Positions 47,477 through 58,409 of a stretch of DNA of 64,000 nucleotides are shown one piece after another. A program made the position numbers and the translations under genes. Under the pieces are notes generated by a model that ran no database searches, had not been told where the DNA came from, and saw only the letters and a program-made list of their open reading frames with translations. Position 1 is the stretch's first letter, and each line of letters opens with the position of its first letter. Location of the stretch: assembly GCF_001439695.1 (NCBI RefSeq), contig NZ_JYLL01000007.1, forward strand, positions 186,001 through 250,000, given 5' to 3'. The DNA is from Pseudomonas veronii. GTDB lineage: Bacteria > Pseudomonadota > Gammaproteobacteria > Pseudomonadales > Pseudomonadaceae.

Positions 47477-47632
47477 GGGAACTCCTGAAGGCAGATGCAG
47501 GGACGGGCGTGTCGAACACCGATCTGGAAACACGGCACTGTAATCACAAGTCACGCCGTCCCCTTTGCTAACCGGCAAAGCCTACCACAGTTGGGCCGCA
47601 GGGCAGCCCGTGGCGGGATAATTTGGCGGTTT

Positions 47633-48529
47633 TCAGCCTCGCGGATGGTGCTTGGCGTGCATATCCTGCAAGCGCGCCCGTGCCACATGGGTGTAGATCT
47701 GGGTTGTGGATAAGTCGCTGTGGCCAAGGAGCATTTGCACCACGCGCAAATCCGCGCCGTGGTTGAGCAAATGCGTGGCAAATGCATGGCGCAGGGTATG
47801 CGGCGACAGGCTCTTGCCGATCCCCGCCACCTTGGCCTGGTGCTTGATGCGATGCCAGAAAGTCTGGCGGGTCATCTGCTCACCGCGCTGGCTGGGGAAC
47901 AGCACATCGCTGGGGCGCCCACCGAGCAGTTCGCCGCGCGCATCGCGCATGTAGCGCTCGACCCACACAATCGCTTCTTCGCCCATCGGCACCAGCCGCT
48001 CCTTGCTGCCCTTGCCCATCACCCGCAGCACGCCCTGGCGCAGGTTGACTTGCTCGAGGGTCAGGCTGATCAGCTCGGTCACCCGCAGGCCGCAGGCGTA
48101 CAGCACTTCGAGCATGGCACGATCGCGCTGGCCGATGGCTTCGCTCAAGTCCGGGGCGGCGAGCAAGGCGTCGACATCGGCTTCCGACAAGGACTTGGGC
48201 AATGGCCGACCCAATTGCGGCATGTCGACCTGTAACGTCGGGTCGAGGGCAATGAGCTTTTCCCGCAGCAGGTAGCGATAAAAGCCACGCACACCGGAAA
48301 GGAAGCGTGCCGTGGAGCGCGGCTTGTAGTTCTGCTCCAGGCGCCAGGCCAGGTGATCGAGGATCAACTCACGGCCGGCATTGATCAGCTCGAGGTTTTT
48401 TTCCTGCAGCCAGCCGTTGAACAGCGCCAGATCGCTGCGGTAGGCCTGGCGGGTGTTGTCCGACAGGCCTTTTTCCAGCCAGAGGGCGTCGAGGAAGCGG
48501 TCAATCAGAGGGTGGTCGATGGCGGGCAT
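47633..48529 (-). CDS. xerD: Site-specific tyrosine recombinase XerD
   Basis: Chromosome-dimer resolvase subunit of 298 residues, which acts with XerC at dif. Catalytic residues are Arg149 (GLRVTE), Lys173 (GKGSKE), His244 and Arg247 (SPHTLRHAFATHLL), His270 (LLGHSDLS) and Tyr279 (QIYTHV), matching E. coli XerD spacing. The N-terminal core-binding domain runs to about residue 107. This is the housekeeping recombinase and not a sign of a mobile element. The start is ATG 48529. Confidence 0.97.
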   Translation of the reverse strand: MPAIDHPLIDRFLDALWLEKGLSDNTRQAYRSDLALFNGWLQEKNLELINAGRELILDHLAWRLEQNYKPRSTARFLSGVRGFYRYLLREKLIALDPTLQVDMPQLGRPLPKSLSEADVDALLAAPDLSEAIGQRDRAMLEVLYACGLRVTELISLTLEQVNLRQGVLRVMGKGSKERLVPMGEEAIVWVERYMRDARGELLGGRPSDVLFPSQRGEQMTRQTFWHRIKHQAKVAGIGKSLSPHTLRHAFATHLLNHGADLRVVQMLLGHSDLSTTQIYTHVARARLQDMHAKHHPRG

Positions 48530-48566
48530 GGGGGCTCAGGCAGATGACGGAGGTGTCTGGTAGATC

Positions 48567-48663
48567 CTATCGCAGGCAAGTCGGCTCCCACATTGGATTT
48601 GTGTCGTGCATCGATTTTATGACCACTAATGATCAAGTGTGCAAGCTGGCCCGCCTGCGATAG
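48567..48663. repeat. Diverged REPIN-like inverted repeat
   Basis: CTATCGCAGGC (48567-48577) and GCCTGCGATAG (48653-48663) form a perfect 11-bp inverted repeat about 75 bp apart; the left half continues AAGTCGGCTCCCACAT, related to the GTGGGAG REP family. It lies between rplS and xerD. Confidence 0.7.
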
Positions 48664-48703
48664 GCGCGCCGCCGACCCGCCCCCGTCAATAAATCCCAGG
48701 CAC

Positions 48704-48733
48704 AAAAAAAGCAGCCCGCAGGCTGCTTTTTTT
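48704..48733 (-). terminator. Terminator of the rpsP-rimM-trmD-rplS operon
   Basis: GCAGCC/GGCTGC stem with a 4-nt loop, flanked by seven A and seven T residues. It follows rplS by about 20 bp on the minus strand. Confidence 0.93.
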
Positions 48734-48752
48734 CTGCATCGGGAAGCTGGAC

Positions 48753-49103
48753 TTAAGCCAGTTTTTCCTTGATGCGAGCTGCTTTACCGGACAGGTCACG
48801 CAGGTAGTACAGCTTGGCTTTACGCACGTCACCGCGACGCTTAACGGCCATGCTGTCGATTTGCGGGCTGTAGGTCTGGAAAGTACGCTCTACGCCAACA
48901 CCGTTGGAGATTTTACGAACAGTGAAAGCACTGTTCACACCACGGTTACGCTTGGCGATTACCACGCCTTCGAACGCTTGCAGACGCGAACGGTCGCCTT
49001 CCTTCACTTTCACCTGAACGACAATGGTGTCGCCCGGGGCAAAGGTAGGGATCTCTTTGGTCATCTGCTCTGCTTCGAGTGCAAGGATGATTTTGTTAGT
49101 CAT
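48753..49103 (-). CDS. rplS: 50S ribosomal protein L19
   Basis: Large-subunit protein of 116 residues at the 30S-50S interface. The start [55 protein letters not shown] and the middle [22 protein letters not shown] are standard. It is the last gene of the operon, 45 bp after trmD, followed by a strong terminator. Confidence 0.98.
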
Positions 49104-49148
49104 GCTGTGCTCCTAAGGTAAGTCAATGGACCTACCATCGATACGTTG

Positions 49149-49901
49149 TTAACTATCGTCCCGCGCGAGGATGTATTCCTCGAGCAGCTTCTTCTCTTCT
49201 CCAGAAAGCGAGCGGCTTTCCAGAAGATCGGCGCGTCGTTCATAGGTCCGACCAAGGGACTGCTGTAAACGCCAACGCCGGATGTGTGCGTGATTGCCAC
49301 TTAGCAATACGTCGGGAACACGCTGATCCGCATACACCTCCGGTCGGGTGTAGTGCGGGCAATCCAGCAAACCATCCGTGAAGGAATCTTCCTCCGCGGA
49401 GTCCGCATGCCCTAAAGCTCCAGGCAGCAGTCGTGTAACCGCATCTATCAGGACCATCGCCGGCAGCTCACCGCCAGACAGGACATAGTCCCCAATCGAC
49501 CACTCTTCATCGACATGAGCTTCAATGAAACGCTCGTCAATGCCTTCATAGCGACCGGCAATCAGGATCAGTGCTTCCTCATTCGCCAGTTCGCGTACCG
49601 CCGCCTGTTTCAGCTGACGGCCTTGAGGGGACAGGTAAATTACCTTCGCCTTCTCCCCGGCGGCAGCCTTGGCCTGAACCAACGCGTCTTCCAGGGGCTT
49701 GATCTTCATCACCATGCCCGGGCCACCGCCAAATGGGCGATCGTCCACAGTGTGATGTCGATCCGTCGTGTAGTCTCGCGGGTTCCAACAGGTGAGCTGC
49801 AAGAGCCCCTGTTTCACCGCCCGACTGGTGATGCCGTACTCGCTGATGGCGGAGAACATCTCGGGAAACAAACTGATCACTTCAATGCGCAAATTAGCCA
49901 C
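49149..49901 (-). CDS. trmD: tRNA (guanine-37-N1)-methyltransferase TrmD
   Basis: SPOUT methyltransferase of 250 residues that makes m1G37 and prevents frameshifting. The knot region has [63 protein letters not shown], and [18 protein letters not shown]. The GTG at 49901 begins 2 bp after the rimM stop and gives the usual length; an ATG at 49922 overlapping rimM is the alternative and would add seven residues. Confidence 0.97.
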   Translation of the reverse strand: MANLRIEVISLFPEMFSAISEYGITSRAVKQGLLQLTCWNPRDYTTDRHHTVDDRPFGGGPGMVMKIKPLEDALVQAKAAAGEKAKVIYLSPQGRQLKQAAVRELANEEALILIAGRYEGIDERFIEAHVDEEWSIGDYVLSGGELPAMVLIDAVTRLLPGALGHADSAEEDSFTDGLLDCPHYTRPEVYADQRVPDVLLSGNHAHIRRWRLQQSLGRTYERRADLLESRSLSGEEKKLLEEYILARDDS

Positions 49902-49903
49902 GC

Positions 49904-50440
49904 TTAGAAGTCCGCGTCCCATTCCACCTTCATCTCGCCCGCGGCCAGGTCGACGGCCAACACGCATTGCTCGGTATAGGGCAACAGGCGTTCGCGATCA
50001 TCCAGGCTGCCAGCGCAAGGCTTGACCACCATTACATCATTGGCGCCGGTTTCCAGAAGATGATCGATTTTCCCGAGCAATTGCCCGAGTTGATCAATAA
50101 CCTTCAGACCTTCCAGCTGGTACCAGTAGTACTCGCCGTCGGTCAATTCAGGGAACAGGTTGCGCGGCACGCAGATCTCATAACCGGCCAGAAGACGAGC
50201 TTCTTCACGATCATCAAGACCCTTGAGCTTTGCGACCAAGAACTTATCGTTCCCGCGTCCACTGACCAGCTCGACCTGTTTCACATTCCCCTCGCGCTTG
50301 AGCGTCCAGGTTTTGTACTGCAACAGGTTTTCAGTCGGATCAGTAAAGGAATACACCTTCACTTCGCCGCGAACGCCATGAACAGAGTAAATCTTGCCGA
50401 TAACGATCAAATCATCAGCAACAGCTGGCGTCGCGTTCAT
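49904..50440 (-). CDS. rimM: Ribosome maturation factor RimM
   Basis: 16S processing factor of 178 residues. The N-terminal RimM domain has [31 protein letters not shown], and the C-terminal PRC-barrel region has [15 protein letters not shown] and [27 protein letters not shown]. It binds S19 and assists 30S head assembly. It follows rpsP by 5 bp and precedes trmD by 2 bp. Confidence 0.97.
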   Translation of the reverse strand: MNATPAVADDLIVIGKIYSVHGVRGEVKVYSFTDPTENLLQYKTWTLKREGNVKQVELVSGRGNDKFLVAKLKGLDDREEARLLAGYEICVPRNLFPELTDGEYYWYQLEGLKVIDQLGQLLGKIDHLLETGANDVMVVKPCAGSLDDRERLLPYTEQCVLAVDLAAGEMKVEWDADF

Positions 50441-50445
50441 ATTGC

Positions 50446-50697
50446 TCAGGCTGCGGCCTTAGCCGAGTCCTTCAACAACTTGGCAACACGCTCGGAAGGC
50501 TGTGCACCAACGCTCAGCCAGTAGGCTACGCGCTCTTGGTTCACGGACAGACGAACTTCTTGACCACGAGCAACAGGGTTGAAGAAACCAACCTGTTCCT
50601 TGTGCGAACCGTCACGCGGGTTGCGGCTGTCGGTTACGGTCAAGTGGTAAAACGGGCGCTTTTTGGAGCCGCCAAGGGCAAGACGGATTGTTAGCAT
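50446..50697 (-). CDS. rpsP: 30S ribosomal protein S16
   Basis: Small-subunit protein of 83 residues. [43 protein letters not shown] is the family signature. It is the first gene of the rpsP-rimM-trmD-rplS operon, with a sigma-70 promoter at 50770-50797. Confidence 0.98.
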   Translation of the reverse strand: MLTIRLALGGSKKRPFYHLTVTDSRNPRDGSHKEQVGFFNPVARGQEVRLSVNQERVAYWLSVGAQPSERVAKLLKDSAKAAA

Positions 50698-50769
50698 GTG
50701 AACATCGTTCCTGTAGTCGGTGCTGCAAATCTAAATGCACAGCGGGCATAGGTGCCCGAAAGGCCGCAT

Positions 50770-50797
50770 ATTCTAAGGAATATCCGGACTTTTGCAA
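50770..50797 (-). promoter_or_regulatory. Sigma-70 promoter of the rpsP operon
   Basis: On the minus strand TTGCAA (50797-50792), 16 bp, TAGAAT (50775-50770). The start codon is 73 bp downstream of the -10. The remaining 5' leader has no clear attenuator. Confidence 0.7.
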
Positions 50798-50865
50798 ATG
50801 TCTTTTTCTGGCGCCTATCAGCGTGCCATTCAGATCTGCTATAGAGCCGTCGGTTAAAACGGCAA

Positions 50866-50940
50866 GTCAGCTCCCGCCAGACGGCGGGTTTGCTGGAGAT
50901 CCCACATCCCTGTGGGTCGGAGCAGGAGCATGCTCCCGCT
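50866..50940. repeat. Cluster of short hairpins, REP-like
   Basis: Three close inverted repeats: CCCGCC/GGCGGG, CCCACA/TGTGGG, and the palindrome GGAGCATGCTCC. They lie just downstream of the ffh stop and may terminate or stabilise that transcript. Confidence 0.6.
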
Positions 50941-50948
50941 CGAATACT

Positions 50949-52325
<1,377 letters not shown>

Positions 52326-52544
52326 GCGCGATCCTTTCAGGCCCTATGGTAGACCGAGGTAATGGCGGCCCAGGCTGTGATAAATCGCTATTAAAAACAG
52401 CGCTCGGCGAGCCTGCGGCGTGGGCAGGTCGCGGATTATAGCGAAGACTGCGCCCATGCACACCCGCTGTCTGGCCCTGAAGTCTTTCGTGGAACGCAGG
52501 TGTATGCCAAACTCAGCGCCTTTCGGGCTTGCCTAACAGGATTT

Positions 52545-53357
52545 ATGCTCCCTTTGTCACCCAGTTTGCTACCCAGTCTCGCCGCCGCCTTTTTATATGC
52601 CGCTGCGACCCTCTACCAGGGCACTCGCCTGGCGCAAGGCGCCAAGGCCGACACTCGCCTGCTGGCAGGCCTTGGCGTGCTCGCCCTGCTGGCCCATGCC
52701 GCGAGCCTGTTCACCCACTTGATGACGCCGGTCGGCCTGGGCCTGGATTTTTTCAGCGCCGCCAGCCTGATCGCCGCCGCAGTGATCGCCCTCACGCTGA
52801 TCGCCTGCGCACGCATCCCGGTGGAAAACCTGCTGGTGCTGCTATTCCCCCTGGGCATGCTGACGGTGCTGCTGGCGCAATTCGCCCCCACCGGCACGGT
52901 GCAGGTGATCGACGAAGAGCCGGGCATCCTTGCGCATATCCTGCTGTCGATCCTGGCCTACGGCATGTTCACCATCGCGGTGTTCCAGGCGTTGCTCCTG
53001 CTCGTGCAGGACCATCAGCTCAAGCACAAGCATCCGTCGGGCCTGATCAAGAACTTCCCGCCGCTGCAAACCATGGAAAGCCTGCTGTTCAGCTTCCTGT
53101 GGGCCGGCTGGACGCTGCTGTCGCTGTCGCTGATCTCTGGCTGGCTGTTCGTCGAGAACCTGTTCGCCCAGCACCTGGTGCATAAAACCCTGCTGGCGTG
53201 CCTGGCGTGGGTGGTGTTCAGTGTGCTGCTGTGGGGCCGCAACCGCCTTGGCTGGCGCGGGCACAAGGCGATCCGCTGGACCCTGGCCGGTTTCTGCCTG
53301 CTGATGCTGGCCTATTTCGGCAGCAAGCTGGTTCGCGAATACATCCTGCATATCTGA
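52545..53357 (+). CDS. CcsA-like cytochrome-c-assembly family membrane protein (YpjD)
   Basis: Integral membrane protein of 270 residues with eight hydrophobic segments. The segment GTVQVIDEEPGILAHILLSILAYGMFTIAVFQALLLLVQDHQLK and the tail WRGHKAIRWTLAGFCLLMLAYFGSKLV are those of the YpjD/CcsA domain family, which resembles haem-handling CcmC/CcsA proteins. A haem role for YpjD is not established. His residues at AHILLSIL and RGHKAIRW could be ligands. The ATG at 52545 (MLPLSPSLLP) is preferred over an open start at 52500. It is divergent from ffh and is followed 12 bp later by the CorC-like gene, as in other pseudomonads. Confidence 0.88.
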   Translation: MLPLSPSLLPSLAAAFLYAAATLYQGTRLAQGAKADTRLLAGLGVLALLAHAASLFTHLMTPVGLGLDFFSAASLIAAAVIALTLIACARIPVENLLVLLFPLGMLTVLLAQFAPTGTVQVIDEEPGILAHILLSILAYGMFTIAVFQALLLLVQDHQLKHKHPSGLIKNFPPLQTMESLLFSFLWAGWTLLSLSLISGWLFVENLFAQHLVHKTLLACLAWVVFSVLLWGRNRLGWRGHKAIRWTLAGFCLLMLAYFGSKLVREYILHI

Positions 53358-53369
53358 CGGGCAGCGATC

Positions 53370-54608
53370 ATGGACAACTTGCCCTTAGGGCCGATGCTCG
53401 CGGTAATCGCCTTGCTGATTTTGTGGGCGGCGCTGTTTACCGCCATCGAAGCCGCACAACAACACCTGTTGGCCCTGCGCCCCGGTACCCGCCAGGGCGA
53501 CAAAGCCGCCGCCCGTCTGCACTTCCCGCGCCACAGCATGATCCTCTGCAACACCCTGTGCCGTGCTGGCGTGGTGATCCTTTGCACCCTGCTGGCGATC
53601 TACGCCTGGGCGCAAAACGGCGCGTGGCTGGGCTGGCTGGTCTCCTGCTCGATCCTGCTGGTGCTGGCCGATTACCTGCCGCGCGCCCTGGCCACCCGCC
53701 ATCCGCAAGCGGTGCTGGGCTTCGGCAATGCCCTGCTGGGCGTGCCGCTGAAAATTATCTACCCCCTCGCCTGGCTGCTCAATGGCATCAGCCTGCTGTT
53801 GCTGCGCCCCTTTGCCCGCCCGCCGGGCATGGTGAAAAAAAGCGACGACCCGCAGCCCGACCATGATGACGAACCCGAGCCAGAGGGAGATGAACGTCGC
53901 ACGCCCGGCATGCCCGGTATCCACGCGCTGGACAACATCACCGTCAACGACATCCTGGTGCCGCGCAGCGAAGTGGACGGCATCAACCTGGACGACTCGC
54001 TCGACGCGATCCTTGAGCAACTGCGCAACTCCCAGCGCACCCGCCTGCCGGTGTTCCACAGCGACATCAACCAGGTCGAAGCCGTGCTCAACACCCGGCT
54101 GATCCAGCACCTGCTACCGGATGCCAGCCTGACCAAGGAGACCTTGCTCGAGGCCTGCTACGAACCCTACTTCGTCCCGGAAAGCACGCCCCTGCAACTG
54201 CAACTGCTGAACTTCCACAAGCAACAGCGGCGCCTGGGCATGGTGGTGGACGAGTATGGCGAAGTGCTGGGCATCGTCACCCTGGAAGACATTCTCGAAG
54301 AAATCGTCGGCGAATTCGAAAGCGAACAGAGTGCCGATAACCCGCATATCGAAGCGCAACCGGACGGCCGCTACATCGTCGACGGCACCGCCTCGATCCG
54401 CGAATTGAACAAGAGCCTGGCCTGGCACCTGCCCAGCGACGGGCCCAAGACCCTCAACGGCCTGGTGACCGAAGCGCTGGAAACCATTCCCGATTGCGCG
54501 GTGTGCCTGAAGATCGGCCGCTACCGCCTGGAAATCCTCGAGACCGAAGACAACCGCGTGAGCAAGGTGCTGATCTGGCACACCAGCCGCGTGCCGGTTG
54601 CCACGTAG
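53370..54608 (+). CDS. CNNM/CBS (CorB/CorC, HlyC-type) transporter, YfjD-like
   Basis: Membrane protein of 412 residues. The DUF21/CNNM membrane domain (residues 1-150) has three to four helices and ends near LAWLLNGISLLLLRPF. Two CBS domains follow (about 190-310), with VNDILVPRSEVDGINLDD and VVDEYGEVLGIVTLEDILEEIVGEFE. The C-terminal CorC/HlyC domain (about 335-412) includes DGRYIVDGTASIRELNKSLAWHLP. CNNM relatives transport magnesium or other divalent cations. The DUF21 start lacks one helix compared with longer homologues. Probably co-transcribed with the upstream CcsA-like gene. Confidence 0.9.
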   Translation: MDNLPLGPMLAVIALLILWAALFTAIEAAQQHLLALRPGTRQGDKAAARLHFPRHSMILCNTLCRAGVVILCTLLAIYAWAQNGAWLGWLVSCSILLVLADYLPRALATRHPQAVLGFGNALLGVPLKIIYPLAWLLNGISLLLLRPFARPPGMVKKSDDPQPDHDDEPEPEGDERRTPGMPGIHALDNITVNDILVPRSEVDGINLDDSLDAILEQLRNSQRTRLPVFHSDINQVEAVLNTRLIQHLLPDASLTKETLLEACYEPYFVPESTPLQLQLLNFHKQQRRLGMVVDEYGEVLGIVTLEDILEEIVGEFESEQSADNPHIEAQPDGRYIVDGTASIRELNKSLAWHLPSDGPKTLNGLVTEALETIPDCAVCLKIGRYRLEILETEDNRVSKVLIWHTSRVPVAT

Positions 54609-54662
54609 CCTCGCTGACGGAACACACTGATCCACTGTGTGCAGACGATCAGATTTTCCCCC

Positions 54663-54692
54663 TTGTTGGATGCGCAACCCCCTTCCTATAAT
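54663..54692 (+). promoter_or_regulatory. Sigma-70 promoter upstream of the MHS-family transporter gene
   Basis: TTGTTG (54663-54668), 18 bp, TATAAT (54687-54692, a perfect -10). It predicts a leader of about 180 nt before ATG 54880. The leader has no visible riboswitch. Confidence 0.6.
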
Positions 54693-54879
54693 CGGGTCGG
54701 CTTACCCAAGCCGCGCCCGACCGCGTGCTATCCGCACGGACCGCGTCCAGGCACTGCCTTGCCCTGTACGACCGGTGTCCGCTCTCATCCCGAGCCGCTC
54801 CGCCCACAACCCTGATCCATGGGTGTTCGACCAATAATAATCCGCGTCCAAACGCGCACTGCCCCTCAGGGATACCGCC

Positions 54880-56190
54880 ATGAGCACCACCTATAACGAG
54901 GCTGCAAGCGCCGCCCCGACCAACTCGACCGCCCGCGTCGCCACCGCCAGCATCGTCGGCACGGCCATCGAGTTCTACGACTTCTATATCTATGCCACTG
55001 CGGCCGCGCTAGTGATCGGCCCGGTGTTCTTCCCGCAAACCTCCGGCACGGCGCAGATGCTCGCGTCGTTCCTGACCTTCGGCATCGCGTTCATCGCCCG
55101 CCCGCTGGGTTCGGCGCTGTTCGGCCACTTTGGCGACCGTATCGGCCGCAAATCGACGCTGGTGGCTTCGTTGCTGCTGATGGGGGTGTGTACCACGCTG
55201 ATCGGCTTGCTGCCGGGGTATGACAGCATCGGCGCCTGGGCACCGATTCTGTTGTGCGTGCTGCGTTTCGGCCAAGGCCTGGGGCTGGGCGGGGAATGGG
55301 GCGGTGCGGCGTTGCTCGCCACCGAGAACGCGCCGAAGGGCAAACGCGCGTGGTTCGGCATGTTCCCGCAACTCGGTCCTTCGATTGGCTTCCTGGCGGC
55401 CAACGGCCTGTTCCTGATCCTGGCCATGAACCTGAACGACGAGCAGTTCCGCAGTTGGGGCTGGCGCATCCCGTTCATCCTCAGCGCGGCGCTGGTGATG
55501 GTCGGCCTGTATGCGCGGCTGAAGCTGCATGAAACCCCGGTATTCGCCAGTGCGGTAGCGAAGGAAGCGCCGGTAAAAGTGCCGTTGGTGGAACTGTTCA
55601 GCCAGCATTGGCTGCCGGTGCTGCTGGGTGCCGCGTCGATGGTGGTGTGTTATGCGCTGTTCTATATCACCACGGCGTTTTCCCTGAGCTACGGCGTTTC
55701 GACCCTGGGCTACAGCCGCGAGACATTCCTCGGCTTGCTGTGTTTTGCCGTGCTGTTCATGGGCCTGGCGACGCCGCTGGCAGCCTTGGCCAGCGATCGA
55801 TTCGGGCGCAAGCCGGTGCTGATTGTCGGTGCGCTGCTGGCGATTCTGTCGGGGTTCACCATGGAGCCGTTGCTGACCCACGGTTCGACCTGGGCCGTGG
55901 CGCTGTTCCTGGCCCTGGAGCTGTTCCTGATGGGTGTGACCTTCGCCCCAATGGGCGCGTTGCTACCGGAACTGTTCCCGACCCGCGTGCGTTATACCGG
56001 CGCTTCGGCGGCGTATAACCTGGGTGGGATCGTCGGTGCGTCGGCGGCACCGTTCTTCGCGACCAAGCTGGTGGCGATGGGCGGGCTGAGTTATGTCGGC
56101 GGGTATGTGTCGGCGGCAGCGTTGCTGAGCTTGATTGCGGTGCTGTGCTTGAAAGAGACGCGGGATAACGATTTGAACAAGGTTGCCTGA
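54880..56190 (+). CDS. MHS-family MFS transporter (metabolite:H+ symporter)
   Basis: Inner-membrane transporter of 436 residues with 12 helices. MHS family marks: ATASIVGTAIEFYDFYIYATAAALVIGPVFFP in helix 1, RPLGSALFGHFGDRIGRKSTL between helices 2 and 3, and RFGQGLGLGGEWGGAALLATENAP. The family includes shikimate, alpha-ketoglutarate and proline/betaine carriers; the substrate here is unclear. Start ATG 54880 has no strong ribosome-binding site but begins a well-conserved N-terminus. It is monocistronic, ended by a REPIN-rich gap before purT. Confidence 0.92.
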   Translation: MSTTYNEAASAAPTNSTARVATASIVGTAIEFYDFYIYATAAALVIGPVFFPQTSGTAQMLASFLTFGIAFIARPLGSALFGHFGDRIGRKSTLVASLLLMGVCTTLIGLLPGYDSIGAWAPILLCVLRFGQGLGLGGEWGGAALLATENAPKGKRAWFGMFPQLGPSIGFLAANGLFLILAMNLNDEQFRSWGWRIPFILSAALVMVGLYARLKLHETPVFASAVAKEAPVKVPLVELFSQHWLPVLLGAASMVVCYALFYITTAFSLSYGVSTLGYSRETFLGLLCFAVLFMGLATPLAALASDRFGRKPVLIVGALLAILSGFTMEPLLTHGSTWAVALFLALELFLMGVTFAPMGALLPELFPTRVRYTGASAAYNLGGIVGASAAPFFATKLVAMGGLSYVGGYVSAAALLSLIAVLCLKETRDNDLNKVA

Positions 56191-56192
56191 TA

Positions 56193-56301
56193 GATCGCTA
56201 TCGGGGGCAAGTCGAATCGTCGCACCGCCCCTCCCACATTTTGACCGCATTCCTACAGATTAAACGCGGTTAAGTGTGGGAGGGGGCTTGCCCCCGATAG
56301 G
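56193..56301. repeat. REPIN, GTGGGAGGGGGC family, left half of variant type
   Basis: ATCGCTATCGGGGGCAAG followed by the insert GTCGAATCGTCGCACC and CCCCTCCCACATTTT forms one half; AGTGTGGGAGGGGGCTTGCC the other. The insert matches that at 2751-2770 in inverse orientation. The loop (TTGACCGCATTCCTACAG...) is shared with the REPIN at 58098-58190. Confidence 0.88.
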
Positions 56302-56312
56302 CACGACGCGGT

Positions 56313-57494
56313 TTAGAGCTCTACAACAACCGCCTGAGCCGCACGGGTCGCCTTGGCGCGAGCCGCTTCAATCGACTCATCCCGCGCCAACGCCACGCCC
56401 ATGCGGCGCTGGCCGTTCACTTCCGGCTTACCGAACAGACGCAACGCCGTGTCCGGCTCGCTCAGGGCCGCGCCGAGGTTGGCAAAAGCGGTCTGGGTCG
56501 ATTGCCCTTCCACCAGGATCACCGCCGACGCCGAAGGCCCGAACTGACGGATCAATGGGATCGGCAGGCCCAGGATGGCGCGCGCGTGCAGGGCGAACTG
56601 CGACAAGTCCTGGGAAATCAAGGTGACCAGGCCGGTGTCATGCGGGCGTGGCGACACTTCGCTGAACCACACCTGATCGCCCTTGATGAACAACTCCACG
56701 CCAAACAGGCCGCGGCCGCCCAGGGATTCCGTGACGGCCTTGGCCACGCGCTCGGATTCCGCCAGGGCAATCGGGCTCATGGCCTGAGGCTGCCAGGATT
56801 CCTGGTAATCGCCTTTCTCCTGACGGTGGCCGACCGGCGCACAGAAGGTCGTGCCGCCGATGTGGCGCACGGTCAGCAGGGTGATTTCGTAGTCGAAGTC
56901 GATAAAGCCTTCGATGATCACCCGACCCTTGCCGGCACGCCCGCCTTCCTGAGCGTAATCCCAGGCTTTCTGCACGTCGTCGGCACTGCGCAGCAGGCTC
57001 TGGCCCTTGCCCGACGAACTCATCACCGGCTTGACCACACACGGGAAGCCCAGGTCTTGCACGGCCTTGCTGTAGTCTTCGAAGGTATCGGCGAAGTGGT
57101 ACGGCGAGGTCGGCAGGTCCAGCTCTTCGGCGGCCAGGCGCCGGATGCCTTCGCGGTTCATGGTCAGCGACGCGGCGCGCGCGGTCGGGATCACGGTAAA
57201 GCCTTCGGCCTCCAGCTCCACCAGGGTGGCGGTGGCGATGGCTTCGATTTCCGGCACGATGAAGTGCGGTTTTTCCGCCTCGATCACCGCACGCAGGGCC
57301 GCGCCGTCGAGCATGTTGATCACATGGCTGCGATGAGCCACCTGCATCGCCGGCGCGTTGGCGTAGCGATCCACGGCAATCACTTCAACGCCCAGGCGTT
57401 GCAGTTCGATTACCACTTCCTTGCCCAGCTCACCGCAGCCACACAGCAAAACGCGGGTCGCGGTTGGCGACAATGGAGTTCCGATTCGGGTCAT
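56313..57494 (-). CDS. purT: Formate-dependent phosphoribosylglycinamide formyltransferase (PurT)
   Basis: ATP-grasp enzyme of 393 residues for the third step of purine synthesis using formate. It starts [61 protein letters not shown]. The ATP-grasp core has [19 protein letters not shown] and [44 protein letters not shown]. The C-terminal part ends RKATR-like [16 protein letters not shown]. Single gene, convergent with the MHS transporter. Confidence 0.98.
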   Translation of the reverse strand: MTRIGTPLSPTATRVLLCGCGELGKEVVIELQRLGVEVIAVDRYANAPAMQVAHRSHVINMLDGAALRAVIEAEKPHFIVPEIEAIATATLVELEAEGFTVIPTARAASLTMNREGIRRLAAEELDLPTSPYHFADTFEDYSKAVQDLGFPCVVKPVMSSSGKGQSLLRSADDVQKAWDYAQEGGRAGKGRVIIEGFIDFDYEITLLTVRHIGGTTFCAPVGHRQEKGDYQESWQPQAMSPIALAESERVAKAVTESLGGRGLFGVELFIKGDQVWFSEVSPRPHDTGLVTLISQDLSQFALHARAILGLPIPLIRQFGPSASAVILVEGQSTQTAFANLGAALSEPDTALRLFGKPEVNGQRRMGVALARDESIEAARAKATRAAQAVVVEL

Positions 57495-57563
57495 CTCAGG
57501 TCCTCAGGGGAGCGGATCATGGGGAGAAAGGCCGGCATTTTACATGAACTGCACAGATTGGCT

Positions 57564-58031
57564 TCAGTTGGCGACGGCACGTTTGCGGATACGCCAGGCC
57601 ATGATCAGCCAGACCGCCGTGACCCCGGCGAATTTCGACGCCAGCGCGGTGCCCACCACGGCAGGCGTAAGCGCACCGATCAAGCCGAAAAAGATAAAGG
57701 TATCGAGGGGAATGCTCAGCGCCGAACTTATCCACAGGCGATCGTGGAGCGGGCGCTTGGTGATGCTGAACACCAGCCAGTCAATGCACTCGGACACCGC
57801 GAACGCAGTGGCGCTGGCCAGCGCGATGGACGGGTCGGAGGTGATATACGACAGCGCCAGCGCCGCCAGCATGGCAAGGATCGCGCCGTGGCCGAAGCGG
57901 GTTTGCACCATGTCGCGCAGGATAAACACCAGGCCGCCCCAGGCGGACCAGATCACATCCAGGTGCGGCGCGGTGGAGAAGGCGAAGTTGATCAGCACGA
58001 CGCTGCTGATGTAGGCGATCAGGAAGAGCAT
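57564..58031 (-). CDS. VUT family (YhhQ-like) membrane transporter
   Basis: Integral membrane protein of 155 residues with five to six hydrophobic segments. MLFLIAYISSVVLINFAFSTAPH and SATAFAVSECIDWLVFSITKRPLHDRLWISSALSIPLDTFIFFGL are typical of the VUT/YhhQ family, which imports queuosine precursors such as preQ0. Substrate is inferred only from the family. The start is MLFLIAY at 58031; the open frame reaches 58070. No preQ1 riboswitch is seen upstream. The upstream gap holds a REPIN. Confidence 0.86.
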   Translation of the reverse strand: MLFLIAYISSVVLINFAFSTAPHLDVIWSAWGGLVFILRDMVQTRFGHGAILAMLAALALSYITSDPSIALASATAFAVSECIDWLVFSITKRPLHDRLWISSALSIPLDTFIFFGLIGALTPAVVGTALASKFAGVTAVWLIMAWRIRKRAVAN

Positions 58032-58097
58032 GGGGGGATGGACCTGTGGGTAATGCCGCACAGGGTACACAATTACAGGGATGTCGTCTGGGATGGC

Positions 58098-58190
58098 GCC
58101 ATCGGGGGCAAGCCCCCTCCCACATTCGACCGCGTTTAATCTGTAGGAACGCGGTCAAAATGTGGGAGGGGGCTTGCCCCCGATAGCGAT
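58098..58190. repeat. REPIN, GTGGGAGGGGGC family
   Basis: Left ATCGGGGGCAAGCCCCCTCC and right AATGTGGGAGGGGGCTTGCC (inverted) enclose a loop with GACCGCG...CGCGGTC. It ends 4 bp from the DUF1289 stop. The loop is shared with the REPIN at 56193-56301. Confidence 0.92.
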
Positions 58191-58193
58191 GAT

Positions 58194-58409
58194 TCAGCCA
58201 GCGGATTTATCGGACGCCATAAACACCAACCCACCCGCCAGCGCCCGCTCATGACACAACCCCAACACCACCCGACGCTCGGCGTTGTCCATGCGGCTCC
58301 AACGCGTGATTTCTTCCACGGTACGCTGGCAACCGGTGCAAATGTCGTCGTCATCCAGTGCGCAAATGCTCACGCACGGCGAGGCGACGGGGCGCTCTGG
58401 CGGCTTCAT
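58194..58409 (-). CDS. DUF1289 small cysteine-rich protein
   Basis: Protein of 71 residues. The N-terminal Cys cluster C-V-S-I-C with [28 protein letters not shown] is the DUF1289 signature, probably binding iron-sulfur or zinc through its four Cys. Function unknown. Its start overlaps the stop of the gamma carbonic anhydrase gene (58406-58409), so the two are co-translated. The stop is next to a REPIN. Confidence 0.92.
   Translation of the reverse strand: MKPPERPVASPCVSICALDDDDICTGCQRTVEEITRWSRMDNAERRVVLGLCHERALAGGLVFMASDKSAG

Noticed and set aside
47633..48529. XerD as integrase of a mobile element
   Set aside because: Length, active-site spacing and neighbours (dsbC, hom) are those of the housekeeping dif recombinase.
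52326..52544. RNA gene or riboswitch between ffh and the CcsA-like gene
   Set aside because: No stable long hairpin, no T-run and no known motif visible. It looks like an ordinary divergent promoter gap.
57496..58100. preQ1 riboswitch for the VUT transporter
   Set aside because: The upstream region holds a REPIN and a short leader without the C-rich loop and A-rich tail expected.
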